Positions 47,991 to 58,662 are shown, numbered from the stretch's first letter. The stretch is DNA of 64,000 nucleotides from Prorocentrum cordatum (GCA_963575745.1 CAUYUJ010002736.1:381995-445994); one strand, 5' to 3'. Numbers and translations: made by a program. The notes: generated from the letters alone by a model not told the origin.

Positions 47991-48260
47991 CCACCCCCCG
48001 GGGGACCCCCCCTTCCCCTGGGGACCACCCCCCGGGGGACCCCCCCCTCCCCGGGGGACCACCACCCCCCGGGGGACCCCCCCCCCCCTGGGGACCACCC
48101 CCCGGGGGACCCCCCCCTCCCTCCGCAGGGAAGGGATCAGAGGTCGACTCCATGACGACGTTTCTGAATTTCGGGCGGGGATCGCGGGCATCAGAGGGCG
48201 AGGGCGGTACTCTGATTACCCCGGGACCACCACCCCCGGGGGACCCCCCCTGGGGACCAG
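47988..48260. repeat. GGGGACCACCCCCCGGGGGACC array
   Basis: ACCACCCCCCGGGGGACC recurs at least five times between 47988 and 48110 and again at 48228-48260. Each unit contains CCCCCGGGGG, so both hairpins and G-quadruplexes are possible. Confidence 0.75.
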
Positions 48261-48802
48261 GGCTCGAGCTAAAAGCGGTCGGGTGTTGCCAGAAGTGCCC
48301 CTGGCCCGAGGTGCCCCCCAGGACTTCCAGGGAGGCCCCCCAAGGCCTCCAGCGCATCCCTCACGAGTCCCAGAGGGCCAAAAGCTCCGAGACTGAGCGA
48401 AAAGCTGGGGGCACCTAGAGCCAGGAGCACCTGCAGCAGCCTCAAAAACGGTGTTTTGGCAATTTCGTGGACCGCTTACGTTCCGACTTCGTGTTGCAGC
48501 AAACTTGGACTGAAGGCAGAACCGGGGATATGACGGAACCAAAACGAAGACGGAAAACATTGTTTAACTCGAGCCCTGCTGGGGACCACCTCCGGGACCC
48601 CCCCCTTCCGCGGGGAAGGCATCAGAGGTCGACTCAATGGCAGCGCTGCAAAATATCTCGCTGTCGAGGGGCCGGTGTGTCTCGCTTCTGCCGGCAGGCT
48701 CGAGGACGGGGGCCGAAGGAGAGGGGAGGAGCGGCGACGGACTCAGGGGAAGGAGGGGACGTGATGGCGGCGGCGACGCGACGGCGGCAGCGACGGCGAT
48801 GG
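48261..48802. other. No supported gene
   Basis: GC-rich. A ~40-bp stretch around 48605-48635 (GGAAGGCATCAGAGGTCGAC) repeats one at about 48128-48150. No coding evidence. Confidence 0.4.
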
Positions 48803-48997
48803 TCGGGCCGGACGAAAGGGGGGGATTGGGAAAGGCGGGGCTACGAAATTTGCTGCATGCAGCTGGTTGCGGCCTCGCCGAGGGGCCCGTCCCTCGATAC
48901 CTAGCCGCCTGCGGCGCCGGGAGGCGCCGGGAAAATCGGCCACGTGAGCTGATTCTCAAACCCCCCCTTTGCTATCCCCCCCTTTCGCCCGGCCCGA
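48803..48997. mobile_element. Foldback family B, copy 1
   Basis: Ends TCGGGCCGGACGAAAGGGGG and CCCCCTTTCGCCCGGCCCGA are inverted repeats. GATGG lies directly outside both ends (48798-48802 and 48998-49002), a 5-bp target duplication. Shared body words: GAAATTTGCTGCATGCAGCT and GGCGCCGGGAGGCGCCGGG. Other copies: 53321 and 60897. Confidence 0.85.
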
Positions 48998-49228
48998 GAT
49001 GGCGACGGAACAGCCTTTGTCACAAGCCGACAGGGTCGGCGGATTTCTCAGCGACTTCTTCTCCGTCTGAGGCAGATCTGACTGCGCACTGGCTCGTCGA
49101 GCGTCGATGACATGATGCATTTTTGGGTTTGGGAGAAGCGACGCGGCAATACACCCTTCCGTGCCAAAGCACCTCATACGCCCTTCCAAGTCTTTCTCCT
49201 CACTGCCAGAAGTGCCCCCATGACAGGC

Positions 49229-49517
49229 CAGCGTAGTTGGGCTTCCCATTTTGGCCACGGACTTTGAAAAGACATTGCCTACGGTAGGTTTGCGTCGTGT
49301 CGACCAGCGGCGACCCCAGCGCGGGCGTTCAAGGTTGAACGCCGCCGGCGACCCAGAATCGATCGATGTTGAACGATCGGACGTTGCGGCAGCGGCCGAT
49401 CGTTCAAGGTTGAACGATCCCTGCGGTGTCAAAAACCAGCGCCGGGGTCGACACGACGCGAACCTGCCGTAGTTGGGCTTTAAATTGGGGGACGGACTTT
49501 GAAAAGACATTGCCTAT
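49229..49517. repeat. ~50-bp direct repeat flanking a foldback element
   Basis: TAGTTGGGCTT ... GGACTTTGAAAAGACATTGCC occurs at 49229-49279 and again at 49471-49517, on either side of the element at 49280-49471. Confidence 0.75.
49280..49471. mobile_element. Foldback element with 26-bp ends
   Basis: TACGGTAGGTTTGCGTCGTG plus TCGACC at the left pairs with GGTCGACACGACGCGAACCT plus GCCGTA at the right, 24 of 26 positions by eye. Inside is a second inverted set, GTTCAAGGTTGAAC and GATCGTTCAA/TTGAACGATC. No coding capacity. Confidence 0.8.
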
Positions 49518-49849
49518 TGCCTTGCATCTGCCTGGCATGTGGTCAGGAACGCGAGCAGCAGTGATCATAGAGCTTGTGTCACGACGTCCCCCCCCTTCTC
49601 GAAGAAGGGCAGCCCCCCTTTCCGTAAAGCTGTTGTGCCGTGTTTTACCCGTGTGGTCGTAAATTTCGAGGAAGGGTCAAGCGACAGTTTCAAAGCTCCT
49701 CCTCCTCCTCCTCTGAAATTAGTTGCCATGAATCCGTGCTGCTCTACACGCGGCGAATGTCCGGGATGGAGAATCAGAACGCGGTCGCAGGCGAGATCTG
49801 TATTTTGCCACACACAGAATCGACATGTCCTCCATCCGGCCAAATGTTG

Positions 49850-50312
49850 AAGTGAACAACGAGTGCACGCGGCGTCGGGGTCAGAGCCCAGCTTTGGAAA
49901 CGAGCAGTGCTCACTAGTTTGAAGGTGTTGCACGATTTTGAGGCGAATGCTCACTGCGCTAACGCGAGAGCCCTCATTTCAAAAAGAACTGCTCTCCATC
50001 TGTGAAGGTGGTGCAGAAGTGAAAGACGAATGCGCGCGGCGCTAAGGCGAGAGTAGCATTTTGAGAACGGCACCCGCTCCATCCATAAGTATAGAAAGTG
50101 TTGCAAACGTTGAAGTCGAATGTGCACGGCGCCAAGGCGAGAGCGATTGTTTGATATCCGCCTTATATATGTGGCATTGTTTGTAAGTTGTTAAGGCGAA
50201 TGCGCGCGGCGCTGAGTTTAGAACCACCACGTCAACAGGAACCGCCCGCCATCTGTAATCAGGTCGCAGGTTTTCAAGACGCATGCGCGCGGTGGTAAGG
50301 CGAGCACCACAG
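49850..50312. repeat. ~80-87-bp degenerate minisatellite, 5-6 units
   Basis: GCGAATGCGCGCGGCGCTAA-like words recur at about 49862, 49942, 50027, 50114, 50192 and 50279, each followed by GGCGAGAG-like sequence and a diverged middle. Spacing 78-87 bp. Confidence 0.75.
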
Positions 50313-50431
50313 TTTGACCCTTCATCCAGCCATGCTACTGGTGCAAATAGCGAGTTTCAGGATAATGCACGGTGGTGGAGTCTCAGGCGAATTTCCCCGC
50401 CCGCCTGACCGACACGCTGGGTGGGGGCACG

Positions 50432-50570
50432 GTGAGGAGGAGGAGGAGCAGGAGCAGGAGGAGGAGCAGAGAGGAGGGAGGAGGGATGAGAGGAGAGAGA
50501 CAGAGAGAGAGAGGCAAGCTAGGTACGCTCGCGCCACATCTGACACCCGATCCCTCCCCCCCACCCACTC
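50432..50570. repeat. GAG tract and reverse-complement copy of the GGACGTCAGATATG repeat
   Basis: GAGGAGGAGCAGGAG repeats at 50432-50500, then GGCAAGCTAGGTACGCTCGC and GCCACATCTGACACCCGATC, the reverse complement of the dispersed repeat at 6637, 18936, 19474 and 20004. Confidence 0.7.
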
Positions 50571-50607
50571 CACTTGCGCTGATGTTTCTCTATCCCGCCA
50601 CCTGGTT

Positions 50608-50763
50608 TACCAGCCTCGAACGTATCCCTATCTCTAAGATTGACACGCCAAAAGGCGATGACAATCTTAGGGATTCGCCCTTAAAAAATAAGGGAACCCC
50701 TAATATTGGCATCGTGATGAGGAGGTGCCCAGCATAGAGATAGGGATATGTTCCAGGCTGGTA
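50608..50763. mobile_element. Foldback family C, copy 1
   Basis: TACCAGCCTCGAACGTATCC at left and GATATGTTCCAGGCTGGTA at right are inverted ends. The interior has CACGCCAAAAGGCGATGACA and a second inverted pair around ATCTTAGGGATT. CTGGT occurs one base outside each end, a possible short target duplication. Other copies: 54395 (inverted, truncated) and 61861. Confidence 0.85.
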
Positions 50764-51107
50764 ACTGGTGTCATAGCGAACCTGGCACACCCAAAAAGAC
50801 CCCGTCGTGCTACGCACAATCTGAAATAGGGAGCTGCGCGTATTGGAGGGGGAAGCTGCGGTTGAGCAGGAGGATGAGCAGGAGGACAAGCAGAATGATG
50901 AGGGAGGAGGAGGAGGAGGAGGGCGACGAGGAACGGGAGGAGCACGAGTACCAGGGGAAGGCGGGGAAGTGAGAGGGAGACGACAGCGGCGAGGAAACAT
51001 CCGGATTCCGAGCTGAGGCCCGCGCTGGGGCGAGAGCGCCGTTCTGAACGACGTGAGCGAAGCGCCGATCTTAACATGAGGCCAACGCTGCAGCGAGATA
51101 CAAACTG

Positions 51108-51195
51108 ACATCAAGGGAGGAACAAAACACCCCGACCCCGAGAATTGGCGTTTACTAAGCGGCCCTGGGATTTTCCTGAGCAGCCCTGCCCTGTT
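51108..51195. repeat. Dispersed repeat shared with 62757-62845
   Basis: TCAAGGGAGGA...AATTGGCGTTT...CGGCCCTGGG occurs in both places with moderate divergence. Confidence 0.6.
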
Positions 51196-51249
51196 CGCTT
51201 CCTTCCTTTGGTGCGTTTGCGAAACGGCTTCGCTCGTCTGGGTGCTTAC

Positions 51250-51426
51250 TGCAGTCAGCCCGCAAAGCAAGGATGGGCAACCTTCCCAAGGGCACCCTAA
51301 CATCCTTGCCTCCTCGGTCCATCCTTGGCCACTTTCGCTGGCCGCGCCCCGCTCGGAAAGCTTCGAGATGGGCGTCCAGGGCCCTTGCATCCTCATCGCG
51401 CATCCTTCTGATACGGGCCGGCTGTA
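51250..51426. mobile_element. Foldback family A, copy 3
   Basis: TGCAGTCAGCCCGCAAAGCA to GATACGGGCCGGCTGTA, 177 bp, full length, with the family body (CATCCTTGCCTCCTCGGTCC, CGCTGGCCGCGCCCCGCTCG). Confidence 0.82.
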
Positions 51427-51857
51427 GGCTCAGGGGGGGCGCATCGACCCCCAATCGCCCACTCGTCGCCAGAGGCTGTGGCGGGACGCAGGAACCGCAA
51501 GGGGGGCAACGTTGGGGGAGGGGGGATCGGCTCACGGGAGGTTCGAGTTTCAGGGCTCCCAGGCGTTTTCGTCGGTTCTCGGCGGCTTCGGCAGCTGCGC
51601 CTCGCCAAGCGCATTCCAGAGGTGCCAGGATCATCCCGAACGGCCGCTGGAGAGCCCAGTTAAGGCGCGAAAAACTTGAGGGACAACGTCAGGGTGGGAC
51701 AGGCTCAGGGGGGATGCATCGACTCGCCGCCGACGCAGGCTTGGTAGCCCTCCCCGCCCAGGAGCGTGCGCTTTCGCTATTGGGGGGCCGATCGCCGATC
51801 TCTGGGCGATGCATCGCCGAATCCAGGTGGATGTCTCCCCTCCTGAGCTGGTCCTTT

Positions 51858-52093
51858 GTGGGCCACAGAAACGGCAGGGCCGTTTTTTCATCGTTTCCAA
51901 AAAAGTGTCCCTTGAAAATGGAAACGGCAAACAAACGGCGACCGGAAACGGCAAAAAAACGGCTCCAGGATTGGAACCGGAGCCGGAACCGGTCAAAAAT
52001 CGGCGACGGAACCGGTAAAAAACGGCGTCGGAACCGGCAAAAAAACGGCAAACGGAACCGGTAAAAAAACGGCCCTGTCGTTTCCAGGGCCCA
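51858..52093. mobile_element. Foldback family N, copy 2
   Basis: GTGGGCCACAGAAACGGCAG at left and GTCGTTTCCAGGGCCCAC at right. The interior closely follows 1236-1462 but is 9 bp longer. Confidence 0.82.
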
Positions 52094-53320
52094 CTGAGCC
52101 CCCTGGCGTTTCCCCTCACCCCTTCGCAGCGCGCCACCCGTGGTGGACGCGTACAGCCTCTCGGCCTTGGGAAACGTACGGTTAGGCGCGGCTGGGGGGG
52201 GAGGCCTGCGCCGGTCTGAGAAATCCGCGCGGAGCTGCGACAGCTTCTTGTTATGCAGTTGTTTGTTCCTCTGTTCGACCTTGGGAAACGTCGGTATCAG
52301 GTCTTCTCCGATGCCTCCTCTGGGATTGAACTCCTGGGAGGTTCTGAGTCGGCGCTGGCATTCCGCCCGTCGAAAACTGGCCCAATCTGACTAAATCCCG
52401 TTTTTGTCCGGCTACATCCCGCCCAATCCGGCTTCATCTTGGGCCTAATTCAGTCTAATCTGGGCCAATGGCTTTTGATTCGGGCTTACGTCGGACGGGG
52501 CTAGGACGAGGATAAATCCGTTCCAGAGCGTTCCGGAACGCTCTCAGAGCGTTCCGGATCGCTTTGAGAAGGCCGCGGCGTTTGATTTACATTCCAGGGC
52601 GGCCAGATCTAGGAGATTCTTGATTGATCCCCGCCTGATGTTATCATCGTCCTGGTTTTGTCTTATGGCGAAGACCTTCCCCATCGGTCGTTGAAAGTAG
52701 GTATTTTTGGATTCCCAGATTCCAATCTACTTTAAGCGCCTTCCTACTGCAATGATCGAGAGACTTCACCTTTTCCGTCCTCCATGTAGGGGTCGAGCGG
52801 ACACCCGATCTACTTTCAACGTTTTCCTACTTCATGTTTCTACCTTCGCAGGCCCAGAGGTTGACACCAACACCAATATCGGCGGTATGTCTCCACCGCG
52901 GGAAGAATATCCCGATCTCGGTGATGGTGGTAATATTTTGGCTTCAGGGTGACGGACGTATCACCATCAACACCGAAGTCTAGGATCATCTTCCCCCTGT
53001 GGAGGCACCCCACCCTGTGTTGGCGTTGGTGCCCATGTCCAGGCCCCCAGTGCTCCGAGGTTGGTAAACCTCCCACCCTGACTTTTTTTGGATCTGCAGG
53101 GCGAGAGCGAACCTCTTCCGCTGAAAGCTAAGCGGGCCGCGCACAGCTTTAATTAGCAGAGAATGGGCGGAAGAAGGCGGGGCCTCACGCGGCCGGGAGT
53201 AGGCGAAGCCCAGGGCCTCCCACCCTGACGCGCCGATCAGCGAGTTGGCCGTTTTCGGTTCGCGAGAGGTGGGCAACTGTCCTGACTGGGGCCTGCCGGG
53301 AGCTGCCTCCCGAGCTCCCT
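52094..53320. other. No supported gene; palindrome at 52525
   Basis: Contains the perfect 20-bp palindrome AGAGCGTTCCGGAACGCTCT (52525-52544) followed by a degenerate second copy; a related inverted copy is at 59319. 52366-52480 has a few AATCCGGCT/ATCCCGCCC words. 52750-53130 shows two GTGTTGG/CCAACAC-type words around ACACCGAAGTC. No coding evidence. Confidence 0.5.
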
Positions 53321-53492
53321 TCAGGCCGGACGAAAGGGGGGGATCGGGAAAGGGGGGGGTACGAAATTTGCTGCATGCAGCTGGTTCCAGCCGCGCCGAG
53401 GGGCCCACTCCTCCATACATAGCCGCCTCCGGCGCCGGGAGGCGCCGGGAAAATCGGCCACGTCGAGCCTCGATGACATTCGCCCGACCCGA
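53321..53492. mobile_element. Foldback family B, copy 2
   Basis: TCAGGCCGGACGAAAGGGGG to CGCCCGACCCGA, with GCTGCATGCAGCTGGTTCCA and GGCGCCGGGAGGCGCCGGG. Shorter than copies 1 and 3 at the right end. Confidence 0.78.
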
Positions 53493-53635
53493 ACCCTTCG
53501 CGCCGCGGCCGCGAGAGCGCCGCACACCCCGCGCGGCCGGTGGGCGGGGCGGCCTCGGCCCCGGCGCCCGCCCGCAGGCCCTGCACCTGCCGTCTCCGCG
53601 CCCGTCGCCCCGTGGCAGCAGTTCCAGGCGGGGAG

Positions 53636-53828
53636 GGAGGAGGAGGAGGAGGAGGAGGAGGAGGAGGAGGAGGAGGGACGAGCAGGAGGAGGAGGAGGAG
53701 CGGAGCAGGGAGGAGGAGGAGGAGGAGAGGAGGAGGAGAGGAGGAGGAGGACGGAGGACGGAGGGAGGAGAGGAGGAGGAGGAGGAGGAGGAGGAGGAGG
53801 AGGAGGAGGAGGAGGAGGAGGAGCAGGG
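53636..53828. repeat. (GAG)n purine tract
   Basis: Mostly GGA triplets with CAGGAG, CGGAGC and GACGGAG interruptions. Confidence 0.9.
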
Positions 53829-54394
53829 AGGGTGCCGACCATGGCTCTACGCTCTGTGACCTACGCTCTATGGCCTACTGTCGGGTGCCGCTGCGAGCAG
53901 CGCTTTGGGAAGCAACGCTGGGGGGGCAGGGGGGGGGCGTCGCCACCCTGTGGGCCGTGGGAAGCGGTCCTCGGGGTCCCGGGTCAGATTGCCGACACCC
54001 CCCCCCCCTCTCCGGTCCCCTCCGTTGTGGGCAGGGGTGGGCGAGGGGTTGCCCCCGCCCCCCCCTCCCCTGTAGACGGGGGGAACTCCATGCCCCCCCC
54101 CTCCCCTGTCCTCCCTGTCGCCAGGGTGGACAGGGGAAGACTCCCCCGTGTGGACGGGAGGAATGGGAAGAGGAGGATCGATCGATCGACACAGAGTCCT
54201 CGAATCAGAGCATCGCATGAAAAAGTCGGATGAACCTCGGTGCACAGAAGTATCATACCCCCACTGTCGTTGCGCCAAGGCCAGCGGGCGGTGTTCCCGC
54301 CTCTGGCCACGGTACAGGGTGCTCTGGTACACCTGCCCGACACAGAGGCACCCAGCCATCAGGCGGGCTCCCCGATCTCATGACTACCTTCCTG
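53829..54394. other. No supported gene; C-run-rich
   Basis: 53990-54125 has several CCCCTCCCCTGT words with inverted ACAGGGGA partners. No coding evidence on either strand. Confidence 0.4.
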
Positions 54395-54512
54395 CAACGC
54401 TGAGCACGATGCCAATCTTAGGGATTCCCTTATTTTTTGAGGGCGGATCCCTAAGATTGTCATCGCCTTTTGGCGTGCCAATCTTAGGGATATGGATACG
54501 TTCGAGGCTGGG
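54395..54512. mobile_element. Foldback family C, truncated, inverted copy
   Basis: Reverse orientation relative to 50608: CAATCTTAGGGATTCCCTTA, GTCATCGCCTTTTGGCGTGC and GGATACGTTCGAGGCTGG. The outer end opposite to this is missing. Confidence 0.75.
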
Positions 54513-54665
54513 GCAGATTTCGTCGCTTGCTTCTCGCGCGTTGTATTTCGCAGCAGTTTCACCTGTCTGTTTCAAGGGGCCAGCGTGCTCAGCACGCCTG
54601 CCGCCCGTCTCCGGGCCGCCCTCCCGGGCGTGGACAGCTTTTCAGTTCTGGCGGCAGCAAGCGGT

Positions 54666-54849
54666 GGAGTCAACCTGCATAGCGAGGATGGGCAAGCTTC
54701 CCAAGGGTACCCTTGCATCCCTATACCTCCCCGATCCACCCGTCGCCTCTCCTGTTGGCTGCGCCCCGCCCGGCCCGGAGAAAGCTTCGAGATGGGCGCC
54801 CGGGGCCCTTGCATCCTTCTCGCGTGCCCTTGTGCTACGGGTTGGTGCT
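54666..54849. mobile_element. Foldback family A, copy 4 (diverged)
   Basis: GAGTCAACCTGCATAGCGAG to GTGCTACGGGTTGGTGCT with CCCAAGGGTACCCTTGCATC and CTTCGAGATGGGCGCCCG in the body. Confidence 0.65.
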
Positions 54850-55034
54850 GGCCGGCCCCCTCTCGCTTCCCCCCTGGGCTCCTCCCCCTTTCCCCCCCCG
54901 GCACGCAGCCGCCGCGCCCGCCGCGCCCGCCAGGCCCGCACTCGAAGCCGAGGAGCACCGCCGCCACCCGCGGGCCCCTCCCGCCCCCCACCAGCGGGGG
55001 CCGGGCTCGTCTGGCGAGTCGCCGTCGTCGTCCT

Positions 55035-55278
55035 CCAGCTCCTCCTCCTCCTCCTCCTCCTCCTCCTCCTCCTCCTCCTCCTCCTCCTCCTCCTCCTCCT
55101 CCTCCTCCTACACTCCCCCTCCTTTCACTCCTCCTCCTCTCCTCCTCCTCCTCCTCCCCTCCTCCTCCTCCTTCTCCTCCTCCTCCACCTCCTCCCTCTC
55201 CTCCTCCTCCTCCTCCTCCTCCCTCCTCCTCCTCCTCTCCTCCTCCTCCCCCCCTCTTCCTCCTTCCTCCTTCCTCTC
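55035..55278. repeat. (CTC)n polypyrimidine tract
   Basis: CTC triplets with CCTCCCCTCC interruptions. Confidence 0.9.
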
Positions 55279-56088
55279 CCCGGCTCGGCTCATATAAGGC
55301 TGCAGCATATCAGCTGTTCTATCATGTGCAGAACCCACGCGAGATCGATTCTTGCTTGGAGGTCGTTTCTCTGACAGTTTCGCGCGAGGTCATACAACGT
55401 GTTCTTTATGTGACTGGGCAGAGTGATCGAGCATGGACACGACCGCCCGCAGTTTTCCACCATGTGTTACAAACAGGAAAGCGCGGACCAAGAGCCGAAG
55501 TTTGACATCTTCCGTCGTCGAGTGTCAGTTGCCCATTACGCCGTCCCCTAATGGTTTCGGCCAAGGCGTGAGACTGATGCAGATTTTCATAGGACCCGGG
55601 GACAGCGGCATGACGTGCCAGATGCTCGAGCATTCTCATATTGGGAATGAGAGCGTTACATAACAGCACCTCTACGATCATTCTCCACAGCACCGTTCCG
55701 AGCGTGACTTGTGTATGCACTTCAAAGAAGCTCACCATCCAGGCAAAATTAATGACAACACAAGGTGGTTTCTCATCAGGGGGATATGATGAGATGCCGC
55801 GGCGTACCACCGGACGCCCGCAGCGGACCGATCTCGGAATTCGAAGGGGCTTGTAATTCAGAGGCAGACAGGCTTGCCGAGGCAGGGGCAGCTCTCAGTC
55901 GCCACGACGAGGCCGACATTTCGCTGGCAAGAGGAATGTTGTTTCTATCCCCGCAGGTCTTGAAGCTCACTACTCGTGCCGAAGTCTTGTTCCGAGGAAG
56001 GACGCTATGACGGCATTGAGGCCTGGGGCTTCACGATGGTGCCCCTGGAAGGAGAAGAAGAGCTCGGGGGAGGTACCTGGAGGAGGTT
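55279..56088 (+). pseudogene. Possible RNase H tail of a decayed LINE
   Basis: Most of this stretch holds nothing recognisable. In the frame 55765-56010, CNSEADRLAEAGAALSRHDE resembles the last catalytic segment (GNxxADxLA) of RNase H domains. No upstream motifs were found, so the call is tentative. Confidence 0.25.
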
Positions 56089-56089
56089 T

Positions 56090-56160
56090 AGGCGGAGGAG
56101 GAGGAGGAGGAGGAGGAGGACGAGGAGGAGGAGGAGGAGGAGGAGGAGGAGGAGGAGATT
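56090..56160. repeat. (GAG)n tract
   Basis: Short GGA run with one GAGGACGAG interruption. Confidence 0.85.
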
Positions 56161-56433
56161 AGGAAGGAGGGCCCGCTGCTGCTTCTTAATCTGCGCCCCC
56201 TGCACCCGCCCCCCCCCCGGGCGAGCCCTCCCCGCCCCCCGGCCCCCCCGAGGGCGCGCGCGAGTGCTCTCGTGCGTCGGGGCCTGAGCAGGTGCCCTAG
56301 GGAGTGCAGGAGGCGCACGAGCGGGCCCCAGCGATATATACACACCACAGCCGCCTCCCTCGCCTCGCCCTCCTCCCTCTCCCCGGGAAAGACGCGGGGA
56401 AGAGGGGCAGCAGCGGCGGAACGGGGACCGGAG

Positions 56434-56505
56434 GTGGTGGTGGTGGTGGTGGTGGTGGTGGTGGTGGTGGTGGTGGTGGTGGTGGTGGTGGTGGTGGTGG
56501 TGGTG
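56434..56505. repeat. (GGT)n microsatellite running into an assembly gap
   Basis: 24 perfect GGT/TGG triplets up to the first N, so the true array is probably longer. Confidence 0.92.
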
Positions 56506-56605
56506 NNNNNNNNNNNNNNNNNNNNNNNNNNNNNNNNNNNNNNNNNNNNNNNNNNNNNNNNNNNNNNNNNNNNNNNNNNNNNNNNNNNNNNNNNNNNNNN
56601 NNNNN
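56506..56605. other. Assembly gap (100 N)
   Basis: Exactly 100 Ns, the usual size for a gap of unknown length. Frames drawn across it are meaningless. Confidence 0.99.
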
Positions 56606-56654
56606 TTCTCGGCTGGGCCGTCGGACCTATCCCCCGTCTCTCTCCTTCAGCGGT

Positions 56655-56965
56655 GTGCGACCGACGCTGTGCGGATGCCACCGCGTGGGGGTGGCCCCAG
56701 GCCACGGCGCGACACCTCCTGCTCTCCATGTGCCTCGGGCTCCTTCCTCTTGCCCTTCCGCCAATACCGCTGCTCATGATGCCACCCCCCCCCGACACCG
56801 TGCGGATGTCACGCGATGGGGGTGGCCACAGCGCGGCATCTCCTTTCCGTTTTGCCTTTCCTGCTGCTGCCCCTCCTGCTGATCCCGCTGCCCCGGCATA
56901 TCCCCCGCGCTGTACAGATGCCACGCTGTGGGGCTGGCCACAGCGCGGCATCTTCGGCTCTTCGC
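56655..56965. repeat. Three diverged ~110-137-bp repeats
   Basis: GATGYCACGCGATGGGGGTGGC-like words followed by CACAGCGCGGCATC at about 56672, 56804 and 56917. Confidence 0.7.
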
Positions 56966-56984
56966 GCTGATCCTGTTGCTCCTC

Positions 56985-57615
56985 CTCCTCCACTTCCTCC
57001 TCCTCTTTCTCGTCCTCGTCCTCTTTCCTCCTCCTGCTGCTCTTTCCTGCTCTTCCTCCTCCTCCTCCCCCTCCTCTTCCCCCTCCTCCTCCTCCTCCTC
57101 CTCCTCCTCCTCCTCTCCCTCCTCCTCCTCATCCTCCCTCCTCGCTCCTCCTCCTCATGCCTCCTCTCCTCCTCCCTCCTCTGCCTCCTCCTCCTCCTAT
57201 TTCCTCCTCCTCCTTCCTCTCATCCTCCTCCTCCTCTTCCTCCTCTTATCCTCCTCCTCCTTCCTCCTCCTCCTCCTCCTCCTCCTCCTCCTCCTCTTCC
57301 TCCTCCTCCTCCTCCTCCTCCTCCTCCTCCTCTTTCCTCCCTCCCTCCTCCTCCTCCTCCTCCTCCTCCTCCTCCCTCCTCCTCCTCCCTCCTCCTCCTC
57401 CTCCTCCTCCTCCTCCTCCTCCTCCTCCCTCCTCCTTCCGCCTCCCCTCCGCCTCCTCCTCCTCCTCTCCCTCCTCCTCCTCTCCATCCTCCTCTTTCCT
57501 CCTCCTCCTTCCTCTCCTCCGCCTCCTCCTCCCCTCCTCCCCCTCCGCCTCCTTTACTCCTCCTCCCTCCTCCTCCTCCTCCTCCTCCTCCCTCCTCCCT
57601 CCTCCTCCTCCCCCG
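56985..57615. repeat. ~630-bp (CTC)n polypyrimidine tract
   Basis: Mostly CTC/CCT triplets with a few ATG, GCC and TTATC interruptions; second-longest such tract in the window. Frames of up to 343 residues here are repeat artefacts. Confidence 0.95.
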
Positions 57616-57751
57616 ATCCTTCCCTCCGACGCCCTCCCCCGATCCCCTCGCCGCGCCCCCCCTCGGCCCTCCACGCCCCGCGGCGCCGCTCCGCGCCTCG
57701 GCGGCGGCCCTCGGCGCCGCGGGGCCGCTGCCCGCCGCCTCTGCCCGTGCG

Positions 57752-58005
57752 CGGTGCCATCGGACGGCGGCGGCGGCACCGCCTGCCCGTGCGCGGGGGG
57801 AGCGTCGGCGGCGACACCGTAAGGGGTACGCACTACGGGTGCTGTGAAGTCGGGCGTGTCCCCCCACAGGAGGATTGTCGAGGAAAGATAGAAGAAAAGT
57901 ACCCCAAGGATGTTCAAAACACAGTCCAAACATAGTCTGGGGACTACTTGTTGGTGCCATCGGAAGGCGGCGGCGGCACCGCCTGCCCGTGCACGGGGGC
58001 CCGGC
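57752..58005. repeat. ~50-bp direct repeat split by a foldback end
   Basis: GGTGCCATCGGACGGCGGCG onward (57754-57800) recurs at about 57954-58003, with one copy inside and one outside the foldback element at 57849. Confidence 0.7.
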
Positions 58006-58302
58006 GAGGGCCCCTGGGGGCCGAACTCTGCGAAGAACCTCCGCCTCGGTTTCTCCCATGCGTTGGCTCTCTGGGGGGGGGGGGGGGGGTGGGCGCCGCC
58101 GACGGCGCTGCAGCAGCGGAGGCGCTCCCGGGCCCACGGGCGCCGCGGCCCGCTGCCGAGGGCACCAGGGCGGGCGAGGCCCTCGAGGGCGAGTACAAAA
58201 GTAGTCAGGGGACTTTAAAAAAAAAAAAAAAAAAAAAATGTGGTATGTTTTGGGTATGTTCATTCTTCGTCGAGAATCCCCCTGTAGGGGGACACGCCCG
58301 AC
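57849..58302. mobile_element. Foldback family G, copy 1 (454 bp)
   Basis: GTCGGGCGTGTCCCCCCACA at left is matched by GTAGGGGGACACGCCCGAC at right, and the match runs on through GGAGGATT/GAATCCCCC. A weaker inverted pair (GTCTGGGGACTAC near 57936 and GTAGTCAGGGGAC near 58200) and a pure A run at 58217-58238 lie inside. Confidence 0.75.
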
Positions 58303-58514
58303 AGAAGGGTATTGTGGAAAGTTGCCGACACTTGCGGCTTCAGGGCCTCTTTTTGGCACCCCGGCGCTGCCCACGCCGGGGAGGGTGGGGTTCGCCGGGG
58401 GCCACTGGCGGGCCACTGGCGGAAGTATTCGTCGGTGGAGTCCCCGCGAGAGGGGCGCGGAGCGTCGGCGGCGCGCCCAGGGCATTGGGACAGTTTTTGG
58501 GGCACGGGGACTGG

Positions 58515-58662
58515 CAATCCGACTCCCCTTCCTCCCTCCTCCTCCTCCCTCCTCCCTCCTCCTCCTCCTCCTCCCTCCTCCTCCTCCTCCCTCCCTCCCT
58601 CCCTCCCTCCCTCCCTACCTCCCTCCCTCCCTCCTTTCCTCACTTCCTCACTTCCTCCCCCC
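58515..58662. repeat. CTCC/CTC tract and GACTGGTCGACTGG repeat
   Basis: CTCC tetramers, followed at 58675-58740 by short GACTGGTC/GACCGGCCGA words. Confidence 0.8.

Noticed and set aside
54148-55505. 337- and 408-residue plus-strand ORFs
   Set aside because: They run through foldback elements A and C and a CTC tract; no domain outside these repeats.
55406-55810. 134-residue minus-strand ORF
   Set aside because: No recognisable motif, and it overlaps a plus-strand frame with a more suggestive RNase H-like end.
56272-56993. ORFs spanning the run of Ns
   Set aside because: The gap length is unknown, so any frame across it is meaningless.
56985-57847. 343- and 335-residue plus-strand ORFs
   Set aside because: Almost entirely CTC repeat; the non-repeat tails have no domain.
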